The notes beneath the pieces were generated by a model that was not told where the DNA came from, did not search any database, and saw only the letters and a program-made list of their open reading frames with translations. A DNA stretch of 64,000 bases from Desulfuromonadales bacterium (GTDB lineage: Bacteria; Desulfobacterota; Desulfuromonadia; Geobacterales; Pseudopelobacteraceae): NCBI GenBank assembly GCA_013349405.1, contig DUZS01000002.1:124001-188000 (forward strand), in the 5' to 3' direction. How positions within the stretch are numbered: the stretch's first letter is position 1; each line of letters opens with the position of its first letter. A program made the translations under genes and the position numbers. Of this stretch, positions 26,888-35,393 are shown piece after piece.

Positions 26888-27694
26888 ATGACCACCACAG
26901 CACCAGACATCCTGAAAGAAATAGTTGCTCATAAACGAGAAGAGGTAATTGCCGCAAAGGGAGCCGCATCGATCAGAGAATTAAGATCGCGCATACATGA
27001 TCTGGAGGACATCCCGCGCGGCTTTGAGCGTCATCTTCGCGAAGCGGTGGCCTCGAATTGGACCGCCATAATTGCCGAAGTCAAAAAGGGGTCTCCCAGC
27101 AAAGGGCTCATCCGCGCTGATTTTGATCCGCTTGATATTGCCGGCATCTATCAGGACAATGGTGCCACATGCCTGTCAGTGCTCACTGACGAGACGTTTT
27201 TTCTGGGACATCTCCGCTATCTTGCCCTGATTCGCGAAGCCGTATCTCTCCCGCTGCTGCGCAAGGATTTTATCTGTGACCCGTATCAGATCTACGAGGC
27301 TCGTGCTGCCGGAGCCGACGCAATCCTCCTTATTGCTGCCATCCTTGATCTGAACCAGTTACGCGATTTTCACGCTGCTGCCCGTGAGATACATCTCGAT
27401 GTTCTTCTGGAGGTTCATGATGAAGCGGAGATGGAGAAGGCCCTGCAGACTGACTGCACGCTGGTCGGTGTCAACAATCGCAATTTGAGAACGTTTGAAA
27501 CCGATCTAGGCACGACAGCTCGCCTTGCCCGTATGCTGCCTGCCAATCGGTTACTTGTCGCCGAAAGCGGCATTAACAGCAGGGCAGATATTGTGCGTCT
27601 GCACTCTGATGGCGCCGGTGCCTTTCTGGTTGGAGAAGCGCTGATGCGGGAAGACAATATTGGAGCGAAACTACAGGAACTGCTCAGCGATTGA
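26888..27694 (+). CDS. trpC: Indole-3-glycerol-phosphate synthase
   Basis: Fourth step of tryptophan synthesis: ring closure of CdRP to indole-glycerol phosphate. A 268-aa TIM barrel with IIAEVKKGSPSKG (catalytic Lys), LLRKDFICDPYQIYEARAAG, VGVNNRNLRTFETD and VAESGIN. Its length is the monofunctional form, not fused to TrpF. GGAGGGATCG precedes the ATG. Confidence 0.97.
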   Translation: MTTTAPDILKEIVAHKREEVIAAKGAASIRELRSRIHDLEDIPRGFERHLREAVASNWTAIIAEVKKGSPSKGLIRADFDPLDIAGIYQDNGATCLSVLTDETFFLGHLRYLALIREAVSLPLLRKDFICDPYQIYEARAAGADAILLIAAILDLNQLRDFHAAAREIHLDVLLEVHDEAEMEKALQTDCTLVGVNNRNLRTFETDLGTTARLARMLPANRLLVAESGINSRADIVRLHSDGAGAFLVGEALMREDNIGAKLQELLSD

Positions 27695-27720
27695 ACAGTT
27701 GAGAAAAGGGGGAATACGAA

Positions 27721-27951
27721 ATGGCTAAAATTCAGGGAATCGGTCTTGCGGTTGTCTCCTTTGCGCTCTACATCATTGGCGGAGTTGGTACCTTTGGAGG
27801 ACTTGCCCTGATTTTTTTGATGAAGAACAAGGATTTATTGGGGTGGGGAGAAGGGCGGGCTATTGGCTATCTGTTTTTTTGTGTCGGCCTCTGCATTTCA
27901 ATCCTCGGCGTTCTTTTGATGCGCATCTTCAGAAACCGCGGTTTTACCTGA
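27721..27951 (+). CDS. Small two-helix membrane protein
   Basis: A 76-aa protein. Two hydrophobic segments (about residues 6-34 and 47-68) are separated by a short polar loop (KNKDLLGWGEGRA). There is a clear GGGGGA ribosome-binding site. No family recognised. It follows trpC by 26 bases and ends before a shared terminator, so it may be the last gene of the trpD-trpC unit. Confidence 0.65.
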   Translation: MAKIQGIGLAVVSFALYIIGGVGTFGGLALIFLMKNKDLLGWGEGRAIGYLFFCVGLCISILGVLLMRIFRNRGFT

Positions 27952-28012
27952 AACTGCGGTTTTAGGAAATCCCCACCTCAATCCGCTATGACTCTACCGC
28001 TCAGTAACATTC

Positions 28013-28040
28013 ACGGGCTCAGGATTTTTCCTGAGCCCGT
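28013..28040. terminator. Bidirectional terminator between convergent genes
   Basis: A perfect 12-bp stem (ACGGGCTCAGGA with its complement) around a TTTT loop. It sits between the end of the small membrane gene on the plus strand and the end of the MshEN/Ig gene on the minus strand. Confidence 0.8.
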
Positions 28041-28068
28041 TACAGTTTAGTGAGATTCAGTTTGAATT

Positions 28069-30387
28069 TCAGAACAGACGAGTCACTGTTTTAGAAGATA
28101 AAGCCACGTTATTAGCGGCGTCATAGGCCTTCACTACAATTTCATGTTTGCCTTTGGTAATACTCACCTTGGTTTTAAGTGAACTTGCGCCTGTCGTTAC
28201 CTTCAGTTTTCCGTCAATGTAGAGTTCCATTTTTGTTACTGCGACATTGTCGGCAGCAGAGGCGTTTATGCTGACAGTTGAACCGTATACATTGTTTGAG
28301 CCTGGCGAGCTGAAGGTTATTTTTGGCGGTGTACCATCTGCTATCGGGTTTGGAATAGGAACTACAACAGGCAGGGTGATAGTAACGGCTGCTGTCCGGG
28401 CTGCCGATACGTTACCGGCGGCATCTTTTGCCCAGGCATAGGCGGTCTTGCTCCCCTCCCCTGAGAAGGTGAAGCTTGCTGGAGCGGTGGCAGTCCAGCC
28501 GCTTGCTGCCGCTGTCGGTACCGTCGATGTTTCGCTGATCAGGTAGCCGGTGACGGCTCTGTTATCGCTCGCGGCAAGCCCGGATACCGGCACCGTCAGT
28601 GATGTTGCAGTCGCAGGCATGGCGAATGCGCTCAGTGTCGGTGCGGCAAAGTCAGGCAAAGTAATATTCACAGCAGCCATACGCGCGGCCGAAACATTCC
28701 CGGCGGCATCTTTTGCCCAGGCATAGGCGGTCTTGCTCCCTTCAGCGGAGAAGGTGAAGCTTGCTGGAGCGGTGGCAGTCCAGCCGCTTGCTGCCGCTGT
28801 CGGTACCGTCGATGTTTCGCTGATCAGGTAGCCGGTGACGCCGATGTTGTCGCTCGCGGCAAGCCCGGATACCGAAACGGTCAGTGATGTTGCGGTCGCA
28901 GGCATGGTAAAGATGTTCAGCGTCGGGAGAGTTACGTCAGGAACGGGGTTGCTCACCAAAACGGTCACAGCTGAGGATTGTGCGCTATTAGTGGCATTGT
29001 CATAGGCCTTGGCGACTATCGAATAGACGCCATTCAGTACACGTGTTGTATCCCAGTTGAAACGGTATGGGGCAACATTGCTGGCATACAGGAGGACACC
29101 ATTACTGTAGAACTCAACATTAGTAACACCGACATTGTCGCTGGCACTGGAACTGATTGTAACTGTTCCGTTCACGGTGGAATTATTTGCAGGAGATGTC
29201 ACAACTACCGTTGGGGCGATTACATCATTAACGACTGTTACTGACCGGCTCGACTGGCTGACGTTACCGGCTGCGTCAAACGCCTTGACCATAAGTGTGT
29301 AGGCACCTGATGCAACTGATGTCGTATCCCACGAGTAGGCGTACGGCACCGCAGAATCAGTCGACTTCAACACACCATTGACATAGAATTCAAGCTTTGC
29401 CACTCCGACATTGTCTGATGCATTAACGCCGATTAAAACTGTTCCGCTGACGCTGACAGAATCTGCAGGGGATGTTATGTCCACTGTTGGCGGGGACTGC
29501 TCAGGTATAGATACGATATTTGAATAGGTGCTCTCAAGCCCTGAAGCGTTATAGGCGGTAACCGCAAACGAGTAGGCTTTATCCGGGTCAAGCCCGGTTA
29601 TGGTTGCTGTTGTCTGTTTGCTGACATCTAACGGGACAGCACCTGCAAGCGCGCCTGATTCGTCACTGTGATACACCCTGTACCCTGCCACATCGGCCTC
29701 GGTGTTTGGATCCCATTGGAGTGACACATCGGAGGCAAAACCTGTTCCACTCATGCTGAAGGAAAGAAGTGCTGCCAGCACTGCGCCGACCAGCATCCTC
29801 TGCGTGCGGAAACCTCTCCTGATATGGCCTGGAGTAGCATACCCCTCTTGAACCAGCACCTCCCCGATTTTTTTTCCGGAACCGCTCTGCTTATGGATTG
29901 CGTCATCCAACTGATTACGCGAAATGTAACCGGTCGCAATAAGGATCTCACCAAGCCTGAGAGGAGTGGGTGAGGCGGCTTCTGCCTGGTTGAACTGAAA
30001 GTCGAGCAACGCGGTAAGTTGCCGCTCTGTCAACATGCCGAGGCGTATGAACACTTCACCCAGCTTTTCTTTGGTGCGTTTCTGCTCGGTGATGGCATGA
30101 TTCAGCTGCCTGCCGGTTATTCGACCGGACTGAACCAGTAGTGAACCAAGCAACTGCCGTCTTCCCGCTGCAATCTTCACAGCGTCGTCTATGCTGGTGA
30201 GATGCTCCTGAACCAATAGCGGAGCATGTATGTCCTGTTCCTTAAGTACCCCCATCCTTACCAGCACTTGGCCCAGAAGTTCCCTCGTATTCTTTTGTTC
30301 TTCAAGTGCCTGGTCAAGGACGCGGTTGGACAAAAACTTGCCATCCAACAATATCTGGCCGATAGGCCGTCTGATTTGCTTTTCCAT
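28069..30387 (-). CDS. MshEN-like repeats, one membrane helix, FN3 and Ig-like domains
   Basis: A 772-aa protein of mixed topology. Residues ~1-195 contain successive motifs such as LGEILIATGYISRNQLDDAI and IGEVLVQEGYATPGHI, typical of the MshEN/T2SSE N-terminal fold, some members of which bind c-di-GMP. A hydrophobic helix follows (MLVGAVLAALLSFSMSGTGF), then an FN3 domain (SLQWDPNTEADVAGYRVYHS) and several Ig-like domains, two of them near identical. The expected layout is a cytoplasmic sensor, one helix and an extracellular stalk. ATG at 30387 follows AAGGAG at 7 bases. The weak fifth copy of the repeated promoter element lies upstream. The function is inferred only. Confidence 0.75.
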   Translation of the reverse strand: MEKQIRRPIGQILLDGKFLSNRVLDQALEEQKNTRELLGQVLVRMGVLKEQDIHAPLLVQEHLTSIDDAVKIAAGRRQLLGSLLVQSGRITGRQLNHAITEQKRTKEKLGEVFIRLGMLTERQLTALLDFQFNQAEAASPTPLRLGEILIATGYISRNQLDDAIHKQSGSGKKIGEVLVQEGYATPGHIRRGFRTQRMLVGAVLAALLSFSMSGTGFASDVSLQWDPNTEADVAGYRVYHSDESGALAGAVPLDVSKQTTATITGLDPDKAYSFAVTAYNASGLESTYSNIVSIPEQSPPTVDITSPADSVSVSGTVLIGVNASDNVGVAKLEFYVNGVLKSTDSAVPYAYSWDTTSVASGAYTLMVKAFDAAGNVSQSSRSVTVVNDVIAPTVVVTSPANNSTVNGTVTISSSASDNVGVTNVEFYSNGVLLYASNVAPYRFNWDTTRVLNGVYSIVAKAYDNATNSAQSSAVTVLVSNPVPDVTLPTLNIFTMPATATSLTVSVSGLAASDNIGVTGYLISETSTVPTAAASGWTATAPASFTFSAEGSKTAYAWAKDAAGNVSAARMAAVNITLPDFAAPTLSAFAMPATATSLTVPVSGLAASDNRAVTGYLISETSTVPTAAASGWTATAPASFTFSGEGSKTAYAWAKDAAGNVSAARTAAVTITLPVVVPIPNPIADGTPPKITFSSPGSNNVYGSTVSINASAADNVAVTKMELYIDGKLKVTTGASSLKTKVSITKGKHEIVVKAYDAANNVALSSKTVTRLF
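28351..28920 (-). repeat. Two tandem 285-bp (95-aa) near-identical Ig-like units
   Basis: Units at about 28351-28635 and 28636-28920 encode near-identical domains (both with AASGWTATAPASFTFS and TAYAWAKDAAGNVSAAR). Identity at the DNA level is almost complete for about 130 bases (28426-28556 against 28711-28841), implying recent duplication or gene conversion. Confidence 0.88.
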
Positions 30388-30551
30388 AACTGCACTCCTT
30401 AGTTTTAATGACAAGTAGCACTTGAATAAACTGAACTATCCCCAGCGTACCATCTCTTAAAAATTATATCGTGATTAATCGGATTGGCAAGTTCCAGATA
30501 AAAAAAAATTAAAAATAGGAGCCGACAGTATCCAACCGGCTTTAAATGACC

Positions 30552-30596
30552 ATCAGAGAGGGTGTTGCGTTCCCTTCAATTGATGGAAACCCTCAA
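30552..30596 (-). promoter_or_regulatory. Diverged fifth copy of the repeated promoter-operator element
   Basis: The plus strand carries TTGATGGAAACCCTCAA at 30580-30596, a 17-bp inverted repeat matching TTGGNGGAAACCCCCAA. It is followed by the same A-tract/T-tract pattern. On the minus strand TTGAAG and TCTGAT occupy the -35 and -10 positions with the same 16-bp spacing as the strong copies. The -10 is poor, so activity would need an activator. It is upstream of the MshEN/Ig gene at 30387. Confidence 0.5.
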
Positions 30597-30620
30597 AAAA
30601 CCGTTTTTTATACCTTTTAT

Positions 30621-30650
30621 TTGAACTCCCTCACTGGATCATGATATATG
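30621..30650 (+). promoter_or_regulatory. Candidate promoter of the FN3-FGE lipoprotein gene
   Basis: TTGAAC at 30621-30626 and TATATG at 30645-30650 are separated by 18 bases. The operator-like palindrome lies 24 bases upstream of the -35. It could serve both divergent genes. Confidence 0.4.
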
Positions 30651-30696
30651 TAAGCCGCTTTACGAGTAGGAACAATTTGATCAAGGAGGTGTTTCT

Positions 30697-32514
30697 GTGA
30701 AAGTACCCGAGAAAACAGGCAACAAGCAGTCTACAGCCAATCTGGTTCTATCGTTGTTAAATGTGGCGCTTATTGTACTCTGCTCCGCTCTATTCGGTTG
30801 CAGTTCCAGTGGTGACACAACAAATACTGCAACTCTAAAAGCCCCGGCCATGGTTACCGCCGACCCCGGGAATGCGCGGGTCACCCTTAATTGGTCGCCT
30901 GTTACCGGTGCCACATCTTACAATATCTATTATGCAACCCAGCCTGGCGTTACCCCGAAACAGGCACAATATAGCGCCGCTAACCAGAATCCCCCTTTTG
31001 TACTCCGTTTTTTACCCGGTGATGTTACCCCTCTGTCGAACGGCACAACCTACTATCTGGTGGTCACAGCAGTTACATCTCAAGGTGAGAGTGTGGCGTC
31101 AAAGGAGATGTCAGCCTCTCCTTCCGCGACACCTCCGCCTCCTGCTCCGGTACAGGTTCGGGCTGCGGCACAGTCAGGACAGGTAGCCCTGAGCTGGGAA
31201 GCCTCGACCGGAGCAACATCATATCGGGTCTATTACCGGACAACACCAGGTGTCACCACGGCAAACGGAACAGCCGTGCCGGTGACAGCCGATACTAATC
31301 AGACAGTTGCTCCGCTCGAGATCGGCACGACCTACTACTTCATCGTCACGGCATCAAACGCTAACGGAGAGAGCGTGCCCTCTTTCGAGCTGAGCTGCAT
31401 ACCTCAGTCGAGTCCACCGCCGTCTGCGCCGAGCGGGGTCACTGCCATTGAAGGCAACCGGCACATCACTGTATCGTGGGCGCCCGTGGGTGGGGCCACT
31501 TCTTATGCCATCTATTATTCAACAAACAGAAATCTGACTAAAACCAATGGCATCAAGATTCCAAATGTTACTTCACCCTACATCATGTCAGCGTTGAGCA
31601 ACAATCAGGGTTATTATATTTTAGTAACCGCTGCTAATGCGGCAGGAGAGAGTGTAGAATCTTCGACACAGGCAGCCACTCCTGTTGCGACACAACCGAT
31701 TCCTCAAATGGTACTGATTCCAGGCGGTTCCTTTTCAATGGGTGATACCCTTGACAACACCGTCTACTGCCTGCCGGTACGTACCGTGAACCTCGAGCCC
31801 TTTTATATCGACCGCTATGAGACAACATACACACTCTGGAAAGAGGTGTATGACTGGGCCATTGCTCATGGCTATACTTTTGACAATCCTGGCAAAAACG
31901 GTTCCTACAATATGGGCACCAATATGCCGGTTACGTGGGTGAGCTGGTACGATGTGGTCAAGTGGCTTAATGCCCGTTCCGAAAAGGAGGGCAGAATGCC
32001 GGTCTACTTTACGGACAGTGCCCAGGAGGTTGTGTATCGAACCGGACAGTTCGATGTTACTAACTCGCAGGTCAAATGGGCTGCCAATGGCTACCGGCTC
32101 CCGACCGAAGCGGAATGGGAAAAAGCGGCACGTGGTGGACTGGCCGGGAACAGGTATCCCTGGGGGAATGATCTTGGCACCGGCACGTCCAATAATAATC
32201 TGGGAAGCGCAGCTTCAGTCGGCAGCTATCCTGGTACCGGATATGGCCTCTACGATATGGCGGGTAACGTCTTTGAATGGGTCTGGGACCTCGGTTCAGC
32301 TGACTACAGCTGGTCCGGTGCCAGTATCGACAACCCTCACGGCCTGGATACCTATCTGCCAAGTACCATTACCGGGCCAAGTTTATCGAGGGTCAGACGT
32401 GGCGGGGGCTTCAGTTACGGAGACAGATACCTGAAGGTATACGAGCGGATGTTCCGGGTTCCCACCTATACCGCCATCTATTTCGGCTTTAGATCGGCAA
32501 CAAACACACCCTGA
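30697..32514 (+). CDS. Lipoprotein with three FN3 domains and an FGE/SUMF1-like domain
   Basis: A 605-aa protein. The N-terminal signal ends in a lipobox (ALFGCSSSG), so it should be a lipoprotein. Three fibronectin type III-like repeats follow (ATSYNIYYATQPG, ATSYRVYYRTTPG, ATSYAIYYSTNRN). A formylglycine-generating-enzyme-like domain spans about 340-605 (MVLIPGGSFSMGD, NMPVTWVSWYDVVKWL, RLPTEAEWEKAARGG, LYDMAGNVFEWVWD, FGFRSA). The catalytic cysteines of true FGE are not seen near RVRRGGGFSYGDR, so it is probably a structural or ligand-binding version. GTG at 30697 follows AAGGAGGTG. A strong terminator ends the gene. Confidence 0.85.
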   Translation: MKVPEKTGNKQSTANLVLSLLNVALIVLCSALFGCSSSGDTTNTATLKAPAMVTADPGNARVTLNWSPVTGATSYNIYYATQPGVTPKQAQYSAANQNPPFVLRFLPGDVTPLSNGTTYYLVVTAVTSQGESVASKEMSASPSATPPPPAPVQVRAAAQSGQVALSWEASTGATSYRVYYRTTPGVTTANGTAVPVTADTNQTVAPLEIGTTYYFIVTASNANGESVPSFELSCIPQSSPPPSAPSGVTAIEGNRHITVSWAPVGGATSYAIYYSTNRNLTKTNGIKIPNVTSPYIMSALSNNQGYYILVTAANAAGESVESSTQAATPVATQPIPQMVLIPGGSFSMGDTLDNTVYCLPVRTVNLEPFYIDRYETTYTLWKEVYDWAIAHGYTFDNPGKNGSYNMGTNMPVTWVSWYDVVKWLNARSEKEGRMPVYFTDSAQEVVYRTGQFDVTNSQVKWAANGYRLPTEAEWEKAARGGLAGNRYPWGNDLGTGTSNNNLGSAASVGSYPGTGYGLYDMAGNVFEWVWDLGSADYSWSGASIDNPHGLDTYLPSTITGPSLSRVRRGGGFSYGDRYLKVYERMFRVPTYTAIYFGFRSATNTP

Positions 32515-32542
32515 ATTATAAGGGGTGTTCCACAAATCCTTA

Positions 32543-32584
32543 CAACAACAAAGCCCCGCTCATTTGAGCGGGGCTTTGTTGTTG
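32543..32584. terminator. Strong hairpin terminator
   Basis: 20-base perfect arms (CAACAACAAAGCCCCGCTCA and its complement) around a very short TT-centred loop. It lies 28 bases after the lipoprotein gene and before the convergent CFI-box gene end, so it could stop transcription from both sides. Confidence 0.9.
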
Positions 32585-32645
32585 CTTCACTGAAGAAGAC
32601 CTGCAGATCAAATCTTCATGATGAGGACTCAATCGTCTAAAAACA

Positions 32646-34586
32646 TTACACTTTTCGTGCTCGTCTTCTGTAGATGCCGAAGCCGACCAGCGAACTGCTG
32701 AACAGCAGCAGAGCAGCAGCTGGTTGCTTCACCGCAAAAATTGCCGGTGCAAGCAGCGCACGGGTCATCGCTTTAAGCAGCTCACTTTTTGCAATCAGAT
32801 CGGCCAGCGGTGGCGAGAGAGTATAGTACACCTTGACAAAAGCTCTTCCGAGAGGGTTTGTCAGCAGGTACTTGTCGCGGAACTCCCGCAGCACCAGGAC
32901 ATCAGGAGCCATATAGCTGCCGTATGCAGCGGTAGCGATAAAACAATAATGATGAACTCTGCCGCTCTCACTTGTAACAGTGCTGTTCGGTGCAGTGTCA
33001 TAGCCGGGTCCGCCCGGATCACCAATCGTTCCTGGTGTAGCGTCTGTGTCTTCCGGTCCGCCATCCTTGAGCGTAACCCTGATAACCTTGTTTACCGTAT
33101 CAACTTCAATGGGTACCGTGCTGACACGTTGCCATTGTCCGCCGCGAATCTTGTACCAGTTGATGTTGCTCTTCAATGTGCCGTCTGCATTGACAAAGCT
33201 GGCAGGGTTAGTGATGTCGAATGCCCCTGCGGGAGGGGTGAGGGTAAGTACCGTAGTGCCGTTAACCGGCACATTATTCAGTTTAAATTCCATTACTCCG
33301 ATAGGAAGCGTCAGGGTGGTCGATGCTGTTGCAGCACTGATCGAACTACGTGCCGTATTGGAGATGGTTACAGGACTTGTTGACTGTAACGTTACCAGGC
33401 CATTGACAGCAGGCTGTCTGGTATCCTCAGCACCTGCTGCGGGAATGAGCTTGGAGAAGCCTTCCGTTGACGGGTTGGCAAATGCAAAAGCCATCATAGC
33501 CCAGGCAGTCTCCATGACAGGCGAGTACGAATAGTTCCAGCTGACTGGTGTCGGCGGTGTGGTCTGCGGTACCGGCGGCACAGCGGAGACCTGGCTCCAC
33601 ATGGCATCCTTCAGGTCTTGAACCCAGATGTGGGTACCGACGGTGCCGGCGGCGCCGATGGTTGCCGAGAGCCCTTTGGACATTGCATAGACAAAGTAGT
33701 AGTCAAAACTGGCAGCGGTCGTCCAGCCATAGTTGGTGTTGAAATAACTGACAGCATTCTGCAGCATGGTGTTGGCGTCGGCAGGGTCTTTTTTCGCATT
33801 GGCCTGATCAATCATGGCCAGACACCAGATACCGCCGCCGTTTGTTGCGTTCGTGACCCACTGGCTGACACTGATTGCTTCATAAGAAAACCCGCCCGAA
33901 CTTGCCTGGGAGTTTTTGAGGTATGCCAGGAGCTTGATAGTCCAGGGTTCCCCGGCTATGGGGAGTCCCAGATACTGGGAGCCGAAGAAGAGACCCATTA
34001 CTGCGAACTGGGTGTTGGAAAGGTCTGAACTGCCACACGACGCAGTAGGGGTATACGTCCACCCGCCGTGAGGCCCGGCTGAATCTGTGCAGGTGGTTTG
34101 AGTCGTTTTCAGGTAGGTAATAGCGTTCTGAACAATAGTCTTGTAGGCGGCGTTCTGGGGTACCTGATGCCCATAAAGGGAGAGTGCCATCAGGGAAGCG
34201 CCGGTTTCATACGCAAGATAACTGCCGTAAATACCTCCATCGGGCTTGACAAAAGTCTTGATATGTTCGATGGCCATGGCGATGATCTGCTCGTAGGTCA
34301 GCCCGTCTTCACGCCCAGTGGCTCCCGTGGCGCTGGTCTCCAGCAGAGCCGAAACGGCAAAATCGGTGGCGGCGAGGGTGCCGTAATACGAACCTTCCCA
34401 GTGCCCGGCGGTGGCGCTGTCTTTTACAAATCCGTTGGCAAGGTATGCCTTGCCACCTGCGACAGCTGCATTGATCTGAGCGTTGGTTGCAGGCTCAGCA
34501 AATGCTGACGCTACCGTGAGCATGAGAATCATGGCAAAACCGGTCAGTGTACTGACAAAAGCTTTTTTCAACGTAAATCTACTCAT
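32646..34586 (-). CDS. Secreted alpha-toroid (prenyltransferase/squalene cyclase-like) protein with CFI-box C-terminus
   Basis: A 646-aa protein. Signal peptide at ~10-32 (ending ASAFAEP). Residues ~35-390 hold repeated helical segments like those of squalene cyclase/prenyltransferase alpha-alpha toroids (GKAYLANGFV, AITYLKTTQTTC, HGGWTYTPTASCG, LLAYLKNSQASSGGFSYEA). A beta-rich part with Pro/Thr follows. The C-terminus is a CFI-box (CFIATAAYGSYMAPDVLVL, LTNPLGRAFVKVYYTLSPP), then a terminal hydrophobic helix and an arginine-rich end (GIYRRRARKV). No catalytic motif is evident, so a surface role is more likely than terpene chemistry. ATG at 34586 has AAGGAGGTG upstream. Copy 1 of the repeated promoter element lies about 330 bases upstream. 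Confidence 0.8.
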   Translation of the reverse strand: MSRFTLKKAFVSTLTGFAMILMLTVASAFAEPATNAQINAAVAGGKAYLANGFVKDSATAGHWEGSYYGTLAATDFAVSALLETSATGATGREDGLTYEQIIAMAIEHIKTFVKPDGGIYGSYLAYETGASLMALSLYGHQVPQNAAYKTIVQNAITYLKTTQTTCTDSAGPHGGWTYTPTASCGSSDLSNTQFAVMGLFFGSQYLGLPIAGEPWTIKLLAYLKNSQASSGGFSYEAISVSQWVTNATNGGGIWCLAMIDQANAKKDPADANTMLQNAVSYFNTNYGWTTAASFDYYFVYAMSKGLSATIGAAGTVGTHIWVQDLKDAMWSQVSAVPPVPQTTPPTPVSWNYSYSPVMETAWAMMAFAFANPSTEGFSKLIPAAGAEDTRQPAVNGLVTLQSTSPVTISNTARSSISAATASTTLTLPIGVMEFKLNNVPVNGTTVLTLTPPAGAFDITNPASFVNADGTLKSNINWYKIRGGQWQRVSTVPIEVDTVNKVIRVTLKDGGPEDTDATPGTIGDPGGPGYDTAPNSTVTSESGRVHHYCFIATAAYGSYMAPDVLVLREFRDKYLLTNPLGRAFVKVYYTLSPPLADLIAKSELLKAMTRALLAPAIFAVKQPAAALLLFSSSLVGFGIYRRRARKV

Positions 34587-34918
34587 GATGCACCTCCTTA
34601 ATTTAGGTATGAAACGGTTGAAAAACTCCACGGAAAATAAAAAAGCAGCCTCACCTCCTTTTCAGTCATGTTCCCTCATGTAGATTGTTTGCGATTTAAC
34701 AGATGCTCTGATCACGAAGGTAATAAATAACATCAGATATTTCGTGTACCGACATTTTCATTTTCCGGTGAACCGCGCCTGCCATAATGCTGTTATATGA
34801 ATCCTTTAGTCAAGACAAAAATTTAAAAACAATAATCTTTTCCGGCTAAGCTTGCAGTTTCTGCTTTGGCCCACTATTTTGCTCCACTGCCAGTGGATCA
34901 TCCATACTGTTAAAAAAT

Positions 34919-34963
34919 ATTATAGCGAACGCAGGAGTTCCGTCTATTGGGGAAAACCCCCAA
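34919..34963 (-). promoter_or_regulatory. Repeated promoter-operator element, copy C1
   Basis: Minus strand: TAGACG, 16 bases, TATAAT (complement of 34919-34924). The 17-bp inverted repeat TTGGGGAAAACCCCCAA (plus strand 34947-34963) directly abuts the -35. Upstream on the minus strand are an A-tract and CTCC-rich bases as in the other copies. The next minus-strand gene is the CFI-box protein, giving a leader of roughly 325 bases. Confidence 0.75.
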
Positions 34964-35045
34964 TTTTCAGGTTTTTCGCTGGAGAAGTATGTGCACATAT
35001 TGTGGCTGCCGACAGCATCAGCCCGAGAACAGCAATCATCTTCAT
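34944..35045 (-). pseudogene. 5' remnant of a cytochrome c7-like gene
   Basis: Starting at ATG 35045 after GGAGGAGATG, the frame reads MKMIAVLGLMLSA, almost the signal peptide of the intact cytochrome at 41064-41348 (MKMIAVLVLILSA). It then runs into promoter element C1 and stops after about 33 codons with no haem motif. It appears truncated where C1 begins. Confidence 0.75.
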
Positions 35046-35102
35046 CATCTCCTCCATACTATTTCAGTGTGCCACCGTACCTGAAAAATTATCAGAACCA
35101 AC

Positions 35103-35264
35103 TTATCTGCAATCCAACCCTTGCATGGCATGACGCAGGCTTTCCGGCACATTGACCAGTGTCGGTTCTACGCCCCGCAAGCTGAGACAGTGCAGCCATA
35201 CGTTGAGAAGCTGCATGCCGCTCATGTCCATGCTCTTAATCTCTCCACCGTCAATGCAAATGCT
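35103..35264 (-). pseudogene. 3' half of a STAS-domain gene
   Basis: Codons from about 35264 read SICIDGGEIKSMDMSGMQLL and then NVWLHCLSLRGVEPTLVNVP, ending SLRHAMQGLDCR-stop. This is nearly the same as the second half of the intact STAS protein at 41369-41656. The first half is missing. Homology ends about 20 bases from the -10 of promoter copy C2, so the promoter is now joined directly to the fragment. Confidence 0.85.
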
Positions 35265-35283
35265 TAGTGAATTGTTAACGGCT

Positions 35284-35328
35284 ATTATAGAGAAAACAGA
35301 GCTTCCGTCTATTGGGGGAAACCCCCAT
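35284..35328 (-). promoter_or_regulatory. Repeated promoter-operator element, copy C2
   Basis: Minus strand: TAGACG, 16 bases, TATAAT (complement of 35284-35289). The inverted repeat TTGGGGGAAACCCCCAT is at plus-strand 35312-35328, the most symmetric of the copies. Downstream on the minus strand is the truncated STAS gene. Similarity with C1 extends through TGGAGAAGTATGT at the promoter-distal end. Confidence 0.75.
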
Positions 35329-35393
35329 TTTTCAATTTATTTTTCGGTGGAGAAGTATGTATGAGAGGGATTTTGTTCGGAGGGCTATTTAAC

